NCBI GenBank assembly: GCA_030431585.1
Contig: JAUIIQ010000004.1
Span: 1-62,078, forward strand
Source of the DNA: Gammaproteobacteria bacterium
GTDB taxonomy: Bacteria > Pseudomonadota > Gammaproteobacteria > Pseudomonadales > Halieaceae
Reading direction: 5' to 3'
DNA length: 62,078 nucleotides
Shown: positions 8,704-17,161 of the stretch, one piece after another
Layout: every line of letters begins with the position of its first letter
Numbering within the stretch: position 1 is the first letter of the stretch
The notes under the pieces: generated by a model
Seen by the model: only the letters and a program-made list of their open reading frames with translations
What the model was told of the DNA's origin: nothing
Database searches by the model: none
Position numbers and translations under genes: made by a program

Positions 8704-9891
8704 TCAGCGCTTGACGATAACCGAGCTGCCGTGTCCGAACAGCCCCTGATTGGCGGTGATTCCGACCCGCGCGCCTGCGACCTGCCTGTCGCCAGCTTCG
8801 CCGCGCAGTTGCCAGGTAAGCTCGCAAATTTGCGCCAGCGCCTGCGCCGGTACCGCTTCGCCAAAGCATGCCAGACCGCCGGATACATTGACCGGTATTT
8901 TGCCCCCGATAGCAGTATCACCCGCTCGTAACAGCGCAGCTGCTTCGCCGCGAGGCGCCAGGCGCAGGTCTTCTATCCAGTCCAGCTCCAGTGCGGTAGA
9001 GAGGTCGTACACTTCGGCGAGGTCCACGTCTTCCGGGCCGATTCCGGCCTCTTCGTAGGCTTTCAATGGCAGCGTAGAGCGGAAAGCATGGGCCTCGACG
9101 CCGGCAGCGGCGGCGGAATCTGTCGCGATATCCGGCATTTCAACAACTGAACTGGCGAAAGTCGGCGTGGTAGTAGAGATGGCGGCCACGCGGGGTGCGT
9201 CTCCTTTGCCGATGCGCTGTGCATACTCGACGCTGGATACGATCAGGGCGGCGCCGCCATCGGAGGTGGCGCAGATGTCCATGAGGCGCAACGGATCGGC
9301 GACCATAGCCGACGCCGCCACGTCTTCAGCAGTGAAGCACTTGCGATAGCGCGCGCGCGGATTTTTGCTGCCTATGCGGGAGTTTTTCACTTTCACCGCG
9401 GCGAAGTCATCGAGAGTGTCGCCGTACAGGTCCATCCTGCGGCGAGCGTAGAGCGCAAAGTAGGTGGGGTTGGTGATGCCCAGGTAAAAGCGCACCCAGT
9501 CCGGGTCTTCCGGTCGATAGCCTCCGGCGGGCGCCAGAAAGCCTTTGGGCGTGGTGTCAGCGCCCACGACCAGGGCTACGTCACAACCGCCGGCGAGAAT
9601 TTTATTGCGTGCGGCAGCCAGGGCCTGCGAGCCGGAAGCGCAGGCCGCGTAAGAGGTATTGACCTCCGCGCCTTGCCAACCCAGTGCCTGGGCAAAGGTC
9701 GCGCCAGCTACGTAACCGGGGTAGCCGCAGCGCACGGTGGCCCCACCAGAGACGAACTTTACATCCTGCCAGGGCACATTGGCGTCTTGCAGGGCTTCGC
9801 GCGCTGCCGCCACACCGTACTGGACAAAATTATGGCCCCACTTGCCCCAGGGGTGCATCCCTACGCCGAGAATGGCTATTTCATTGGACAT
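8704..9891 (-). CDS. Thiolase-fold protein, SCP2-thiolase/Ltp2-like (probable acyl-CoA thiolase or aldolase)
   Basis: A 395-residue member of the thiolase superfamily of the lipid-transfer-protein/SCP-x group. The nucleophile region is present (YAACASGSQA, Cys84). Other catalytic spots differ from classic thiolases: the HD of the HDCF block is YD (VYDLST, Tyr295-Asp296), and the C-terminal Cys-Gly block reads NQGLFGHGSS with no cysteine. The NVSGGLACFGE block corresponds to NPSGG. Such changes are known in Ltp2, a steroid side-chain retro-aldolase that works with a DUF35 protein, and a DUF35 gene is directly upstream (28-nt gap). Aldolase-like activity is therefore plausible but inferred. Confidence 0.82.
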   Translation of the reverse strand: MSNEIAILGVGMHPWGKWGHNFVQYGVAAAREALQDANVPWQDVKFVSGGATVRCGYPGYVAGATFAQALGWQGAEVNTSYAACASGSQALAAARNKILAGGCDVALVVGADTTPKGFLAPAGGYRPEDPDWVRFYLGITNPTYFALYARRRMDLYGDTLDDFAAVKVKNSRIGSKNPRARYRKCFTAEDVAASAMVADPLRLMDICATSDGGAALIVSSVEYAQRIGKGDAPRVAAISTTTPTFASSVVEMPDIATDSAAAAGVEAHAFRSTLPLKAYEEAGIGPEDVDLAEVYDLSTALELDWIEDLRLAPRGEAAALLRAGDTAIGGKIPVNVSGGLACFGEAVPAQALAQICELTWQLRGEAGDRQVAGARVGITANQGLFGHGSSVIVKR

Positions 9892-9919
9892 TGTTTTCTT
9901 TTCTCCTGCTGCCTTGGCC

Positions 9920-10354
9920 CTACCGGGTCACCGGCTTCCATTTCCAGGTCATTTTGATGTCGTCGTCGGTCTCGTGCAGCGCTTCCAGCACCAGTTCAAC
10001 CGGCATGCCCACCTTCAATTGTTCGCATTCCACCCCTTCAATCACCTGGCCCAGCACAACCATCTGTTCCTTCTCAAGTTGCACCGCGGCGATGGCATAG
10101 GGTTTGAACGGGTCGGTGGCCACAAACGGCTCGGGTGGCTTGTAGCAGGCGTTGGTGTAACTCCAGATATGGCCGGTACGGCTCAGTTCCACTTCACTGA
10201 ACTCGGTCGAGTCGCAGGCGGGATTGCGGCAGTAGGCGGTATTTTTGGGGAAGAAGTAGCTGCCGCATTCCTTGCACTGGGTGCCTATCAGGTGCGGTTT
10301 GACTTCCATGGTATGCCAGCCCTCTATAGCCGGCGCCAGGGGTTTATCGCTCAT
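9920..10354 (-). CDS. Zn-ribbon/OB-fold DUF35 protein (ChsH2 C-domain-like)
   Basis: A 144-residue DUF35 protein with an N-terminal rubredoxin-like zinc ribbon (CKECG and CRNPAC) followed by an OB-fold. DUF35 proteins bind SCP2-type thiolases or aldolases and position acyl-CoA substrates; in steroid side-chain degradation the ChsH2 DUF35 domain partners Ltp2. It is encoded directly upstream of the thiolase-like gene, so the two most likely form a complex. The ribosome-binding site is GGGAG before ATG 10354. A near-perfect 25-bp palindrome lies 21-45 nt upstream of the start. Confidence 0.87.
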   Translation of the reverse strand: MSDKPLAPAIEGWHTMEVKPHLIGTQCKECGSYFFPKNTAYCRNPACDSTEFSEVELSRTGHIWSYTNACYKPPEPFVATDPFKPYAIAAVQLEKEQMVVLGQVIEGVECEQLKVGMPVELVLEALHETDDDIKMTWKWKPVTR

Positions 10355-10374
10355 GGGTGTCTCCCGGGAAAATC

Positions 10375-10399
10375 GCGGCTCAGGTTAAACCTGTGCCGC
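10375..10399. promoter_or_regulatory. 25-bp near-perfect palindrome upstream of the DUF35-thiolase operon
   Basis: Eleven of twelve arm positions pair: GCGGC-T-CAGGTT, central A, AACCTG-T-GCCGC, with a single T:T mismatch at position 6 of each arm. It sits in the 138-bp divergent gap before the SRAP gene and just upstream of the DUF35 start. This fits a dimeric repressor operator; a leader hairpin is the alternative. Confidence 0.5.
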
Positions 10400-10492
10400 A
10401 GCACTGGCAAGGCTGGCGCTCATTGAGATGGTGCAGGTATACCAATACAGACCTGTCTTGCCGTGTGCTGCTGAATTGGGCACAGTAACGCC

Positions 10493-11176
10493 ATGTGTGG
10501 ACGATTCAACGTAATAGACAGCCCCGGCCTGCAACAATTGCTGCGTGATCTGGGCATAGACCTGAATCTGCCCACACGGACCAATATTGCCCCTACCGAA
10601 GCCATAGGCCTGGTGCGGGCAGGTGAGTCCGGTCGTCAGCTGGATTCGGCACGCTGGTGGCTGACGCCCTCCTGGGCACCGGCGGTAGAGCAGAAATACA
10701 GCATGTTCAACGCACGTGCGGAAACACTGGCCAGCAGCCGGGCCTTTCGCACCCCATTCAGGCGTCACCGTGGCATTGTGCCCATGAGCAGTTTTATCGA
10801 ATGGCGGTTGCAGGACGGAGTGAAGCAGCCCTGGCTGATCAGCAACCAGCAGCAGGCCTTTGCCGCCGCAGCCTTGTGGGATGTGTGGGACGGTGACGGC
10901 TCGCAATTACTCAGTTGCACTCTGGTGACCACCGCCGCTGCAAAGGCCTTCGCGCCCTGGCACAAGCGCATGCCGGTGGTGCTGGCGGCAACAGAAGTGG
11001 ACCGCTGGTTGGATAACAGCCGGGAAATAGCGCCGGACGATCCCTTGTTTCGCAGCGCCTTGAAGTCACGCTGGATCTTGCAACCGGTTTCCCGCAGCAT
11101 CAGCAACGCCAGAAACAAGGACCCCTCCGCCATGGAGGGGTTGGGGGAAGTGGTGGAACTGCCGGCGCAGCCCTGA
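10493..11176 (+). CDS. SOS response-associated peptidase (SRAP, YedK/HMCES family)
   Basis: A 227-residue SRAP protein that crosslinks to abasic sites in single-stranded DNA through Cys2 after removal of Met1. The catalytic set is visible: N-terminal MCGRF (Cys2), FNARAET (Asn73), FIEW (Glu103) and PWHKRMP (His157). The block around Glu103 reads MSSFIEW where many members have DGFYEW, a mild divergence. It sits alone between the DUF35 operon and the convergent TonB receptor (10-nt gap) and has no evident functional link to them. Confidence 0.92.
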   Translation: MCGRFNVIDSPGLQQLLRDLGIDLNLPTRTNIAPTEAIGLVRAGESGRQLDSARWWLTPSWAPAVEQKYSMFNARAETLASSRAFRTPFRRHRGIVPMSSFIEWRLQDGVKQPWLISNQQQAFAAAALWDVWDGDGSQLLSCTLVTTAAAKAFAPWHKRMPVVLAATEVDRWLDNSREIAPDDPLFRSALKSRWILQPVSRSISNARNKDPSAMEGLGEVVELPAQP

Positions 11177-11186
11177 CCGTTCTTAT

Positions 11187-13703
11187 TCAGAATGAATAGC
11201 GCAGGTCCACGCCGTAGGTGAGCACATCGTCTATGTTGGTGTGGTAGGCGCCCAGCTCGTCTGCCGCGAGGCCACCGGGGTTGCTTGCTCTCTCTTCATC
11301 CAGCAGGTTGTTGCCCCACAGGGCCACCTCAAAGTTGTCGGCTTCGTTGGACCACGCCAGTCGTGCGTTGAGCAGTTTTTCGTCCTGGAAATACCACTTT
11401 CCGGTGGTGAAAATGGCCGTGTCATCGTCTGGCCCCGGGTCTTCCCGGAACTGGTAGTTGACGTGTAACAACAAGTAGCCGTAGGCGACATCCGGTGTCC
11501 AGTCCAGTTTCAGGGTGTACTCAGTGCTGGTCTCGTCGCTGTCGTTGTCGCCGCCGACCAGTTCACCTGCCGCGTTGTAGTAGAGCTGGGATATCTCGTC
11601 GGTCTCCCTGTAGGTGGTCAGGCCACCCAGGCGCAGACTGTCGGTCACATTCCAGGTGACTACCAGTTCCACGCCGTCCGCTTCCTCGTCACTACTGATG
11701 ACACCCGGTGCTGCGGTAGGGTCATCCGGGCCGTCCTTGATGTCTGTGGAAGACTGCTTGCCATCCAGCTGGTGATGGAAAAGGGCCAGTTCAAGGCGCA
11801 GGGTATCGTCAAAAAAATCTCCCTTGAGCCCCCATTCATAACTGGTCATTTCCTCGGGGTCGAAGGAGCCGGCGGCGAAGGCGCGAAAACTCTGCCCGTC
11901 GAAACCGCCCGATTTGTAACCGGTGGCAAAGGACAGATAGGTCATCGCATAGTCAGTAAACTGCCAGTCTACAACCAGGCGACCCGTGGTCTTGTTCCAG
12001 TCATCCTCGGCGGTGAATTTCTCATACCACTGGTCCTCGCTGGCGCCAGTCTGGCTGGGGATGTAATTCACCCTGAACGGTGTGACCGGCCAGCCGGCAA
12101 AACTGTTGTCGTAGGTTTGCCAGGAATACTCTTTTTCGTCGTAGCTGTAGCGCAGTCCCGCGGCGATACGGATGGTCTCCGTCAGCTGGTAGGTACCGTC
12201 TATGAAGATACCCCAGTTGACGAAGTCGCCGGTGTTGTCCATGGTTTCGGTGAAGTACTGTCCCATGAAACCGGGCGGCAGTACGGCGGTGGGGACGCCG
12301 GTCAGTTCAGTCGCGGCCCCCGAGAAACCCAGGTAGGTCGCATCCGGGTCATTGGGGAAGTAATCCCAGATATGATCGTCCAGCCCCAGCACGATGTCAC
12401 TGTCTATCAACCCGAGCTCCTGCGCGAAAGGCAGCAGCTCGCCACTGAGCAGCTGCATGTAGGAGTCGGTCAGCAGGCCAATATCCGTGCGCTGAAACAC
12501 GTCTTCTTCGCTGTAGTTGGCGCCCAGGATAAGATTAAAGCGCTCATCCACATAGTTGAAGCGAACCTCGCTGTAAAAGATGTCAGAGTCCTCGATGTTG
12601 TTGGTATCCAGGTAGCGCCGGGGGTTGGCTGTGCCGTCTTCCTCCTGCAGGTTGGTAGTATCCCAGTCGCGGTAGCTGACGATGCCGAACATGTCCCAAC
12701 GCTCGTTGAAGGCGTGGTTGATCTGCAGGTTGACGCCGTACATTTCCCGCGTCTCTTCTTCATTGGTGCGGTTGGCATTGTAGGTATTGCCTGCGCCCAC
12801 CACGTCGTGCTGGTCCCTGCCGCGGAAGGGGTCGTTACTGCCGGCGTAGGCATATTTGCTCACGCCGATGGTCGCTCGAGGCATTTCGTCCCGGTCCTCA
12901 TAGTCTGCCGAGAGCTGAATTTCCGTGTCGGCCGTAGGTGTCCACAGCAGTACGCCACGCGCAGCCCAAAAGCCCTCATCGCGGTAATCACCGCCATTGG
13001 TGACGGTGTCTGTGGCGCCGGCCCGCTGATGGGAGAACAGGTTACCGCGCAATGCCAGCGTGTCGTTGACCGGTGTGTTGAACATGCCCTCCACGCGCAC
13101 CAGGTCCTGATTTCCCAGCCGCGCCTTGACGAACCCCTCCACTTCCTGGGTGGGCTTGTTGGGTACGATGTTGATGACACCAGCTGTGGCGTTGCGACCA
13201 AATAAGGTGCCCTGGGGGCCCTTGAGCACCTCGGTGCGGGCAATGTCGGTGAAAGGGATGGAGGTGACGGCGCGGGGCATGTAGGAACCGTCATAGAACG
13301 TCGCTACCGAGGGGTCCTGTCCCGAGCTGATATTGATGCCGCTTACGCCGCGCACCGTGATTTGCAATTGTGTTGAACCGCCTACCGAATCGCCTATTTC
13401 CACACCAGGCATAAAGGCATCTATATCCTGGATGGTCGCAGCGCCGGTGTTAATCATGTCCTGCGCGGTGAAGGCGCTGACCGCACCGGGCACCGACATA
13501 AAGTCCTCTTCCCGCTTCTGCGCGGTGACCAACACTTCCTCCAGTTGCAGACTGTAGCGGTTGCTTGATTCAGTCGATTCCTGCGCCAGGCTGACGTTGG
13601 CCAGGCTGGTAGCCCCAAGCGTGGCAAGAGCCAGTTTGATCGCGGTGGGCAGGCTTTTCTGCACGGCGGGAGCGATCCCGCGCGGTTGTTGTGCGTTGCT
13701 CAT
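11187..13703 (-). CDS. TonB-dependent outer-membrane receptor
   Basis: An 838-residue receptor. The N-terminus is a long signal sequence ending around NVSLAQ. A TonB-box-like stretch follows (LEEVLVTAQKR), then a plug domain with ITVRGVSG, TEVLKGPQGTLFGRNATAGVINI and NKPTQEVEG, and a 22-strand barrel ending in the outer-membrane insertion signal YGVDLRYSF with terminal Phe. There is no extra signalling domain, so it is not a FecA-type transducer. Receptors of this subtype are often multiplied in marine degraders of steroids, aromatics and polysaccharides. The divergent SDR and the nearby catabolic genes suggest uptake of a hydrophobic carbon source; iron-chelate uptake is the alternative. Confidence 0.93.
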   Translation of the reverse strand: MSNAQQPRGIAPAVQKSLPTAIKLALATLGATSLANVSLAQESTESSNRYSLQLEEVLVTAQKREEDFMSVPGAVSAFTAQDMINTGAATIQDIDAFMPGVEIGDSVGGSTQLQITVRGVSGINISSGQDPSVATFYDGSYMPRAVTSIPFTDIARTEVLKGPQGTLFGRNATAGVINIVPNKPTQEVEGFVKARLGNQDLVRVEGMFNTPVNDTLALRGNLFSHQRAGATDTVTNGGDYRDEGFWAARGVLLWTPTADTEIQLSADYEDRDEMPRATIGVSKYAYAGSNDPFRGRDQHDVVGAGNTYNANRTNEEETREMYGVNLQINHAFNERWDMFGIVSYRDWDTTNLQEEDGTANPRRYLDTNNIEDSDIFYSEVRFNYVDERFNLILGANYSEEDVFQRTDIGLLTDSYMQLLSGELLPFAQELGLIDSDIVLGLDDHIWDYFPNDPDATYLGFSGAATELTGVPTAVLPPGFMGQYFTETMDNTGDFVNWGIFIDGTYQLTETIRIAAGLRYSYDEKEYSWQTYDNSFAGWPVTPFRVNYIPSQTGASEDQWYEKFTAEDDWNKTTGRLVVDWQFTDYAMTYLSFATGYKSGGFDGQSFRAFAAGSFDPEEMTSYEWGLKGDFFDDTLRLELALFHHQLDGKQSSTDIKDGPDDPTAAPGVISSDEEADGVELVVTWNVTDSLRLGGLTTYRETDEISQLYYNAAGELVGGDNDSDETSTEYTLKLDWTPDVAYGYLLLHVNYQFREDPGPDDDTAIFTTGKWYFQDEKLLNARLAWSNEADNFEVALWGNNLLDEERASNPGGLAADELGAYHTNIDDVLTYGVDLRYSF

Positions 13704-14037
13704 GATGTCGGATCCCAGTTTACGAGTACGATGCTGCGTTGTTATAGGTCTGGCCGGGCGTTTTCACAGCGGTGTTGCCTGAGCGCCCCGCGGTAGCTGT
13801 AACTTATTGTTATACAGCCAGTTTCAAGTTCATCAGGCACTTCAGGGATAGCATAACCCAAATCTGCCCACGGGTAGAAACCTGTCGTGCTGGCTGTTGC
13901 CGGTAACTCCCCATCGTCCATGCAAATTCTTAAACCAGCCTGAAAATCCCGCACCACCGGTCGCTGCTGTCCTGTGCACCGGGCGACGAACAGGGGAGAA
14001 TGGCCCGATACCAAAAATCGAGACGGGAGTAGGGCAG
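13704..14037. other. Divergent control region between the TonB receptor and the SDR gene
   Basis: This 334-bp gap has no convincing gene; two small minus-strand frames lack ribosome-binding sites. It contains a minus-strand TATAAC (13741-13746) that could be the -10 of the receptor, about 40 nt before its start. An inverted repeat lies at 13796-13818 (GCTGTAAC, TTATT spacer, GTTATACAGC; the right arm has two extra bases). A good GGGAG ribosome-binding site for the SDR is at 14025-14029. The repeat contains TnnAAC-N5-GTTnnA, which loosely resembles the KstR half-sites of steroid regulons but with a longer spacer. Confidence 0.4.
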
Positions 14038-14802
14038 ATGGGTGTTTACGCGTTGACAGGCGGTGCCACAGGCATCGGCGCCGAGTTGAAACGGCAACTG
14101 GTAGACCAGGGCCATCGGGTGATAACGGTTGATATCAAAGAGGGAGACATTGTAGCGGACCTCTCCACTGCCGATGGCAGGCAGCTGGCCGTGAAAGGTA
14201 TTCGCGAGCGTGCTGCGGATGGCCTTGACGGGTTTATACCCTGTGCCGGGCTACCTCCGGTTGCCCGCCCGCTGTCGCTGATTGCCAGCGTCAACTTTTT
14301 TGCGGTGGTGGAAACCATAGAGGGGATCAAAGACCTGGTGGCGAAAAAACGTGGCACTGTGCTGATCGTTGCTTCCAACTCCGCTCCCATGGTACCCACG
14401 GATGACAGGTTTGTGCAGCTTTGCCTGGGCGGCGACGAGGCTGCTGCGCTGGCGGAAATTGAACAACGGGACGGGCACACTGCCTACGCTGGTTCCAAGC
14501 GGGCTGTCTCAAACTGGATGCGGCGGAATGTGGTGGATTACGCCCAGGCGGGGGTGCGCTTGAATGCAGTCGCCCCGGGTATCACGCGTACGCCGCTTTC
14601 CGAGCAGGTTATGGCCGATGAGGAACTGGGCCCTGCAATGCAGCAATTTGGTGAGATGGTGCCCTGGGGCGGAACAGCCCAGCCGGAACAGATCGCCAAT
14701 GTCATGCGCTTCATGCTCAGCCGGGAAGCCGATTTTATTTGTGGCTCTGTGGTGTTTGTGGACGGCGGTTCAGACGCGATGCTGCGTCCGGACGACTTTT
14801 AG
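14038..14802 (+). CDS. Short-chain dehydrogenase, 3-alpha-hydroxysteroid dehydrogenase/carbonyl reductase-like
   Basis: A 254-residue SDR. The cofactor loop is TGGATGIG (residues 7-14), followed by VDIKEGDIVADLSTADGR, which marks NAD(H) use through Asp32. The catalytic triad is Ser113 (VASNS), Tyr150 and Lys154 (YAGSK). The long insert before the active Tyr (FVQLCLGGDEAAALAEIEQRDG) and the ending FVDGGSDAMLRPDDF match my memory of Comamonas 3-alpha-HSD/carbonyl reductase (HsdA), which oxidises the 3-alpha hydroxyl of steroids. The start at 14038 has GGGAG upstream and begins exactly at the first beta strand; an upstream in-frame extension is unlikely. It is divergent from the TonB receptor. 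Confidence 0.85.
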   Translation: MGVYALTGGATGIGAELKRQLVDQGHRVITVDIKEGDIVADLSTADGRQLAVKGIRERAADGLDGFIPCAGLPPVARPLSLIASVNFFAVVETIEGIKDLVAKKRGTVLIVASNSAPMVPTDDRFVQLCLGGDEAAALAEIEQRDGHTAYAGSKRAVSNWMRRNVVDYAQAGVRLNAVAPGITRTPLSEQVMADEELGPAMQQFGEMVPWGGTAQPEQIANVMRFMLSREADFICGSVVFVDGGSDAMLRPDDF

Positions 14803-14817
14803 CCTGGTCGGCAGCGC

Positions 14818-15429
14818 TCAGGGCGCGGCCTTCGTCCCCTCGGTCTCAGCGCGGCGAATCGCTGCGGCGATGTCCTCACTGAGCTGATACAACATTTCAC
14901 TGTACAGGCGTACGACGGTATCGGCGTTGTCGGCGCCAACAGGCAGCGCTTCAGTTCTTCGGCTAAGGTGGCTTTCCACTGTTGTGGCGTCGGCAGCGCG
15001 ATACACCAGCCAATCCACGACCAGATTGACCTTGTCCGAGGCTGCATTCATTTCCAGAATGCTGAGTTTGACACCGTAGACCGGCGCGCGAGCGGGGTGC
15101 CAGGGGTAGCGGCGCACGTTTTTGGTGTCCAGCAGTCCAGCCAGGTTGAGACCTACCACCCGGATGATGCCTTCCTCCAGGGGCTCTGCCCAGCGTTCAG
15201 TGGAAGAGACTACAAGGCGATTGCCGTTTTCGCGGTGCACCAATGCGTCACGGTTGAGATATCCGGAGATCGAGACCGGGCCGATTCCCAGAGCCGGAGA
15301 GGTGCCGGTCGGGAGCGCCGAATCCGGCGCAGTGAGTACGTAGTGTTTGCTGAGCGGTGTGCTGCCACAGGCCACCAGGATGGGTAGCAGTGCGGCCAGG
15401 AGCCATAGCTTGCAGGATGTTCTGTTCAT
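14818..15429 (-). CDS. MCE-system auxiliary lipoprotein (PqiC/YmbA-like)
   Basis: A 203-residue lipoprotein with signal peptide and lipobox LVAC (Cys near residue 21), then the family opening STPLSKHYVLTAP. These proteins attach to MCE transport systems at the outer membrane. Asp is not at +2, so sorting to the outer membrane is expected. It is the last gene of a four-gene operon and overlaps the stop of the MlaD-like gene (ATGA). Confidence 0.87.
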   Translation of the reverse strand: MNRTSCKLWLLAALLPILVACGSTPLSKHYVLTAPDSALPTGTSPALGIGPVSISGYLNRDALVHRENGNRLVVSSTERWAEPLEEGIIRVVGLNLAGLLDTKNVRRYPWHPARAPVYGVKLSILEMNAASDKVNLVVDWLVYRAADATTVESHLSRRTEALPVGADNADTVVRLYSEMLYQLSEDIAAAIRRAETEGTKAAP

Positions 15430-16394
15430 TGTTCTTCTCCACGTCGGCCCCTGATCAAGGACTCGGGGTGTTCTTCCAGCGACTGGGTCAGTTGCTGCAG
15501 GGCACGGCCAGCCTGCGCCAGTTCACGCAGCGCCCGGTTGAGCTCGAAGACGGTGGCAGAATCGTAATCCACCAGACTTTCAATATCTCGCATGCCCTCT
15601 TCAAAGGCGCCTATTGCCGCCTCCAGCAGGCCAAGGTTGGCATTGACCAGCCTTGCCAGTTCCGGGAGTTCCGCATTGGCCAGGTCAACCGTTGTCGCCG
15701 CGCCATCGAGCACCGCATTCAGCTTGGGCCCGGTTGTTGCCAGCTGCTTTTGCAGTTCCGAGCTGAGGTCGGTGACAGTGGCGAGGGTCTGCTGCGCTTG
15801 CTGCGGCAACTCCTGGAAGCCTGCGCTGTTTACAAAGCTGTTCATACCTGAGGCAATGGACTCGAGGTCGCCGGCCACCTTGGCAAAGTCTATGGACTCG
15901 AGTTTGCGGGTCAGGCGTTCCAATTCTGTGGGTATGGTGGGAATCTGCAGGTAGGGAGAATCGATCTGCACCAGGTTAAGCGTGCTGTCCGGATGAAAGT
16001 CCAGCTGCACGTAGAGCAGCCCGGTGAGCAGGCTTTGTGTATTGAGCTGTGCACGCATGCCACGGGAGATGAGTTCCTCGGTCAGTCCCTCTGCACTGGC
16101 GCCGCTGCGGCGTATATTGTCCCCGCTGATTTCGGCTTCCACCAGCATGATGAGTTCTACCGTATCCGAGTTGAGCACCAGTTCGACGTCGGTGACCTGG
16201 CCAATCTGCACCCCTCGCAGCGCCACCGGCGCGCCCACGTTGAGACCTTTCACCGAGCCTTCAAAGACCATCACCACTTTGCTGCTCTCGCGACCAAAGC
16301 CGGTTCCCAGGGCAAAGATGATGGTGGTTATTCCAATCAGCAGTGCGCCGATCACGAAGGCGCCTATTGCCACAGTATTCGGTTTTTCGCTCAT
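15426..16394 (-). CDS. MlaD-family MCE protein
   Basis: A 322-residue protein with one N-terminal membrane helix (AIGAFVIGALLIGITTIIFAL) and one MCE domain (KGLNVGAPVALRGVQIGQVTDV), followed by a long helical C-terminus rich in Leu/Gln/Glu (about residues 150-310). The extended helical tail can form a tunnel or needle crossing the periplasm, unlike short MlaD. It overlaps both neighbours by 4 nt (ATGA), so it is co-translated with the ATPase and lipoprotein. Role: conduit for lipid movement between membranes; the direction is not shown by the sequence. Confidence 0.9.
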   Translation of the reverse strand: MSEKPNTVAIGAFVIGALLIGITTIIFALGTGFGRESSKVVMVFEGSVKGLNVGAPVALRGVQIGQVTDVELVLNSDTVELIMLVEAEISGDNIRRSGASAEGLTEELISRGMRAQLNTQSLLTGLLYVQLDFHPDSTLNLVQIDSPYLQIPTIPTELERLTRKLESIDFAKVAGDLESIASGMNSFVNSAGFQELPQQAQQTLATVTDLSSELQKQLATTGPKLNAVLDGAATTVDLANAELPELARLVNANLGLLEAAIGAFEEGMRDIESLVDYDSATVFELNRALRELAQAGRALQQLTQSLEEHPESLIRGRRGEEQ

Positions 16395-17161
16395 AGCGAC
16401 TCCTCTATCGGTGCGCTGGCTTCGCGCGCCAGAAATTGCCGCACCACGGGTTGATCACTGTGGTCGCGCAGTGTCCTGGGATCACCATAGGCAATCATCG
16501 TCTTGCTCACTGCATCCAGGTAAACCGAATTGGTGGCAATGGCAAAGATGCTGGGTAACTCGTGTGTGACCATGACCACGGTGGCGCCGGTGCTCTGCTG
16601 TAATTGCACGATGAGCTGGTCCAGCAGGCTGGAGCTGATCGGGTCCAGACCAGCTGAGGGCTCATCGAAAAATAAAATATCGGGGTCCAGGGCAATGGCC
16701 CTGGCCAGGGCTGCGCGTTTGCGCATGCCGCCGCTTATTTCCGATGGATAGTAGTTCTGATAGCCGTCCAGGCCAACCAGCGCGAGTTTGTAGGCAATAA
16801 TGTCAGCGCGATCCGCAGCGGAGTGGCGGGTGTAGAGTTGCAGGGGCAGTTCGACGTTTTCTGCCAGAGTCATGGCGCTGAACAGACCGCCACTCTGGTA
16901 AGTGATGCCCCAGCCGCGGCGCATGACCTCGCGCTCTTCGTCACTGGCGGTGAAGAAGCTTCGCCCCGCGTAGCTGATGTCGCCGGCTGCCGGGCTCAGC
17001 AGTCCCAGCATGTGTTTCAACAGGGTGCTTTTGCCGCAGCCGCTGCCGCCCATAATGACGAAGATATCCCCGCGATTGATATCGAAGTTGAGGTCCTTCT
17101 GGATAAGCCTGGTGCCATAGGCCATGGTCAGGTTGTTGACCGTAATGTGGGCTTCGCTCAT
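16391..17161 (-). CDS. MlaF-like ABC transporter ATPase
   Basis: A 256-residue ATP-binding subunit of an MCE lipid transporter. Walker A is GGSGCGKST, the signature is EISGGMRKR, Walker B is DILFFDEP followed by SAGLDPIS, and the switch histidine is in VTHEL. The MRKR after the signature is typical of MlaF/TtgA-type ATPases. It is encoded between the STAS-permease and the MCE protein; the permease stop overlaps its start by one base. Confidence 0.92.
   Translation of the reverse strand: MSEAHITVNNLTMAYGTRLIQKDLNFDINRGDIFVIMGGSGCGKSTLLKHMLGLLSPAAGDISYAGRSFFTASDEEREVMRRGWGITYQSGGLFSAMTLAENVELPLQLYTRHSAADRADIIAYKLALVGLDGYQNYYPSEISGGMRKRAALARAIALDPDILFFDEPSAGLDPISSSLLDQLIVQLQQSTGATVVMVTHELPSIFAIATNSVYLDAVSKTMIAYGDPRTLRDHSDQPVVRQFLAREASAPIEESL

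Noticed and set aside
11772-13205. 477-codon plus-strand open frame
   Set aside because: It is antisense to the TonB receptor, whose plug and barrel motifs are unambiguous; no ribosome-binding site or family likeness.
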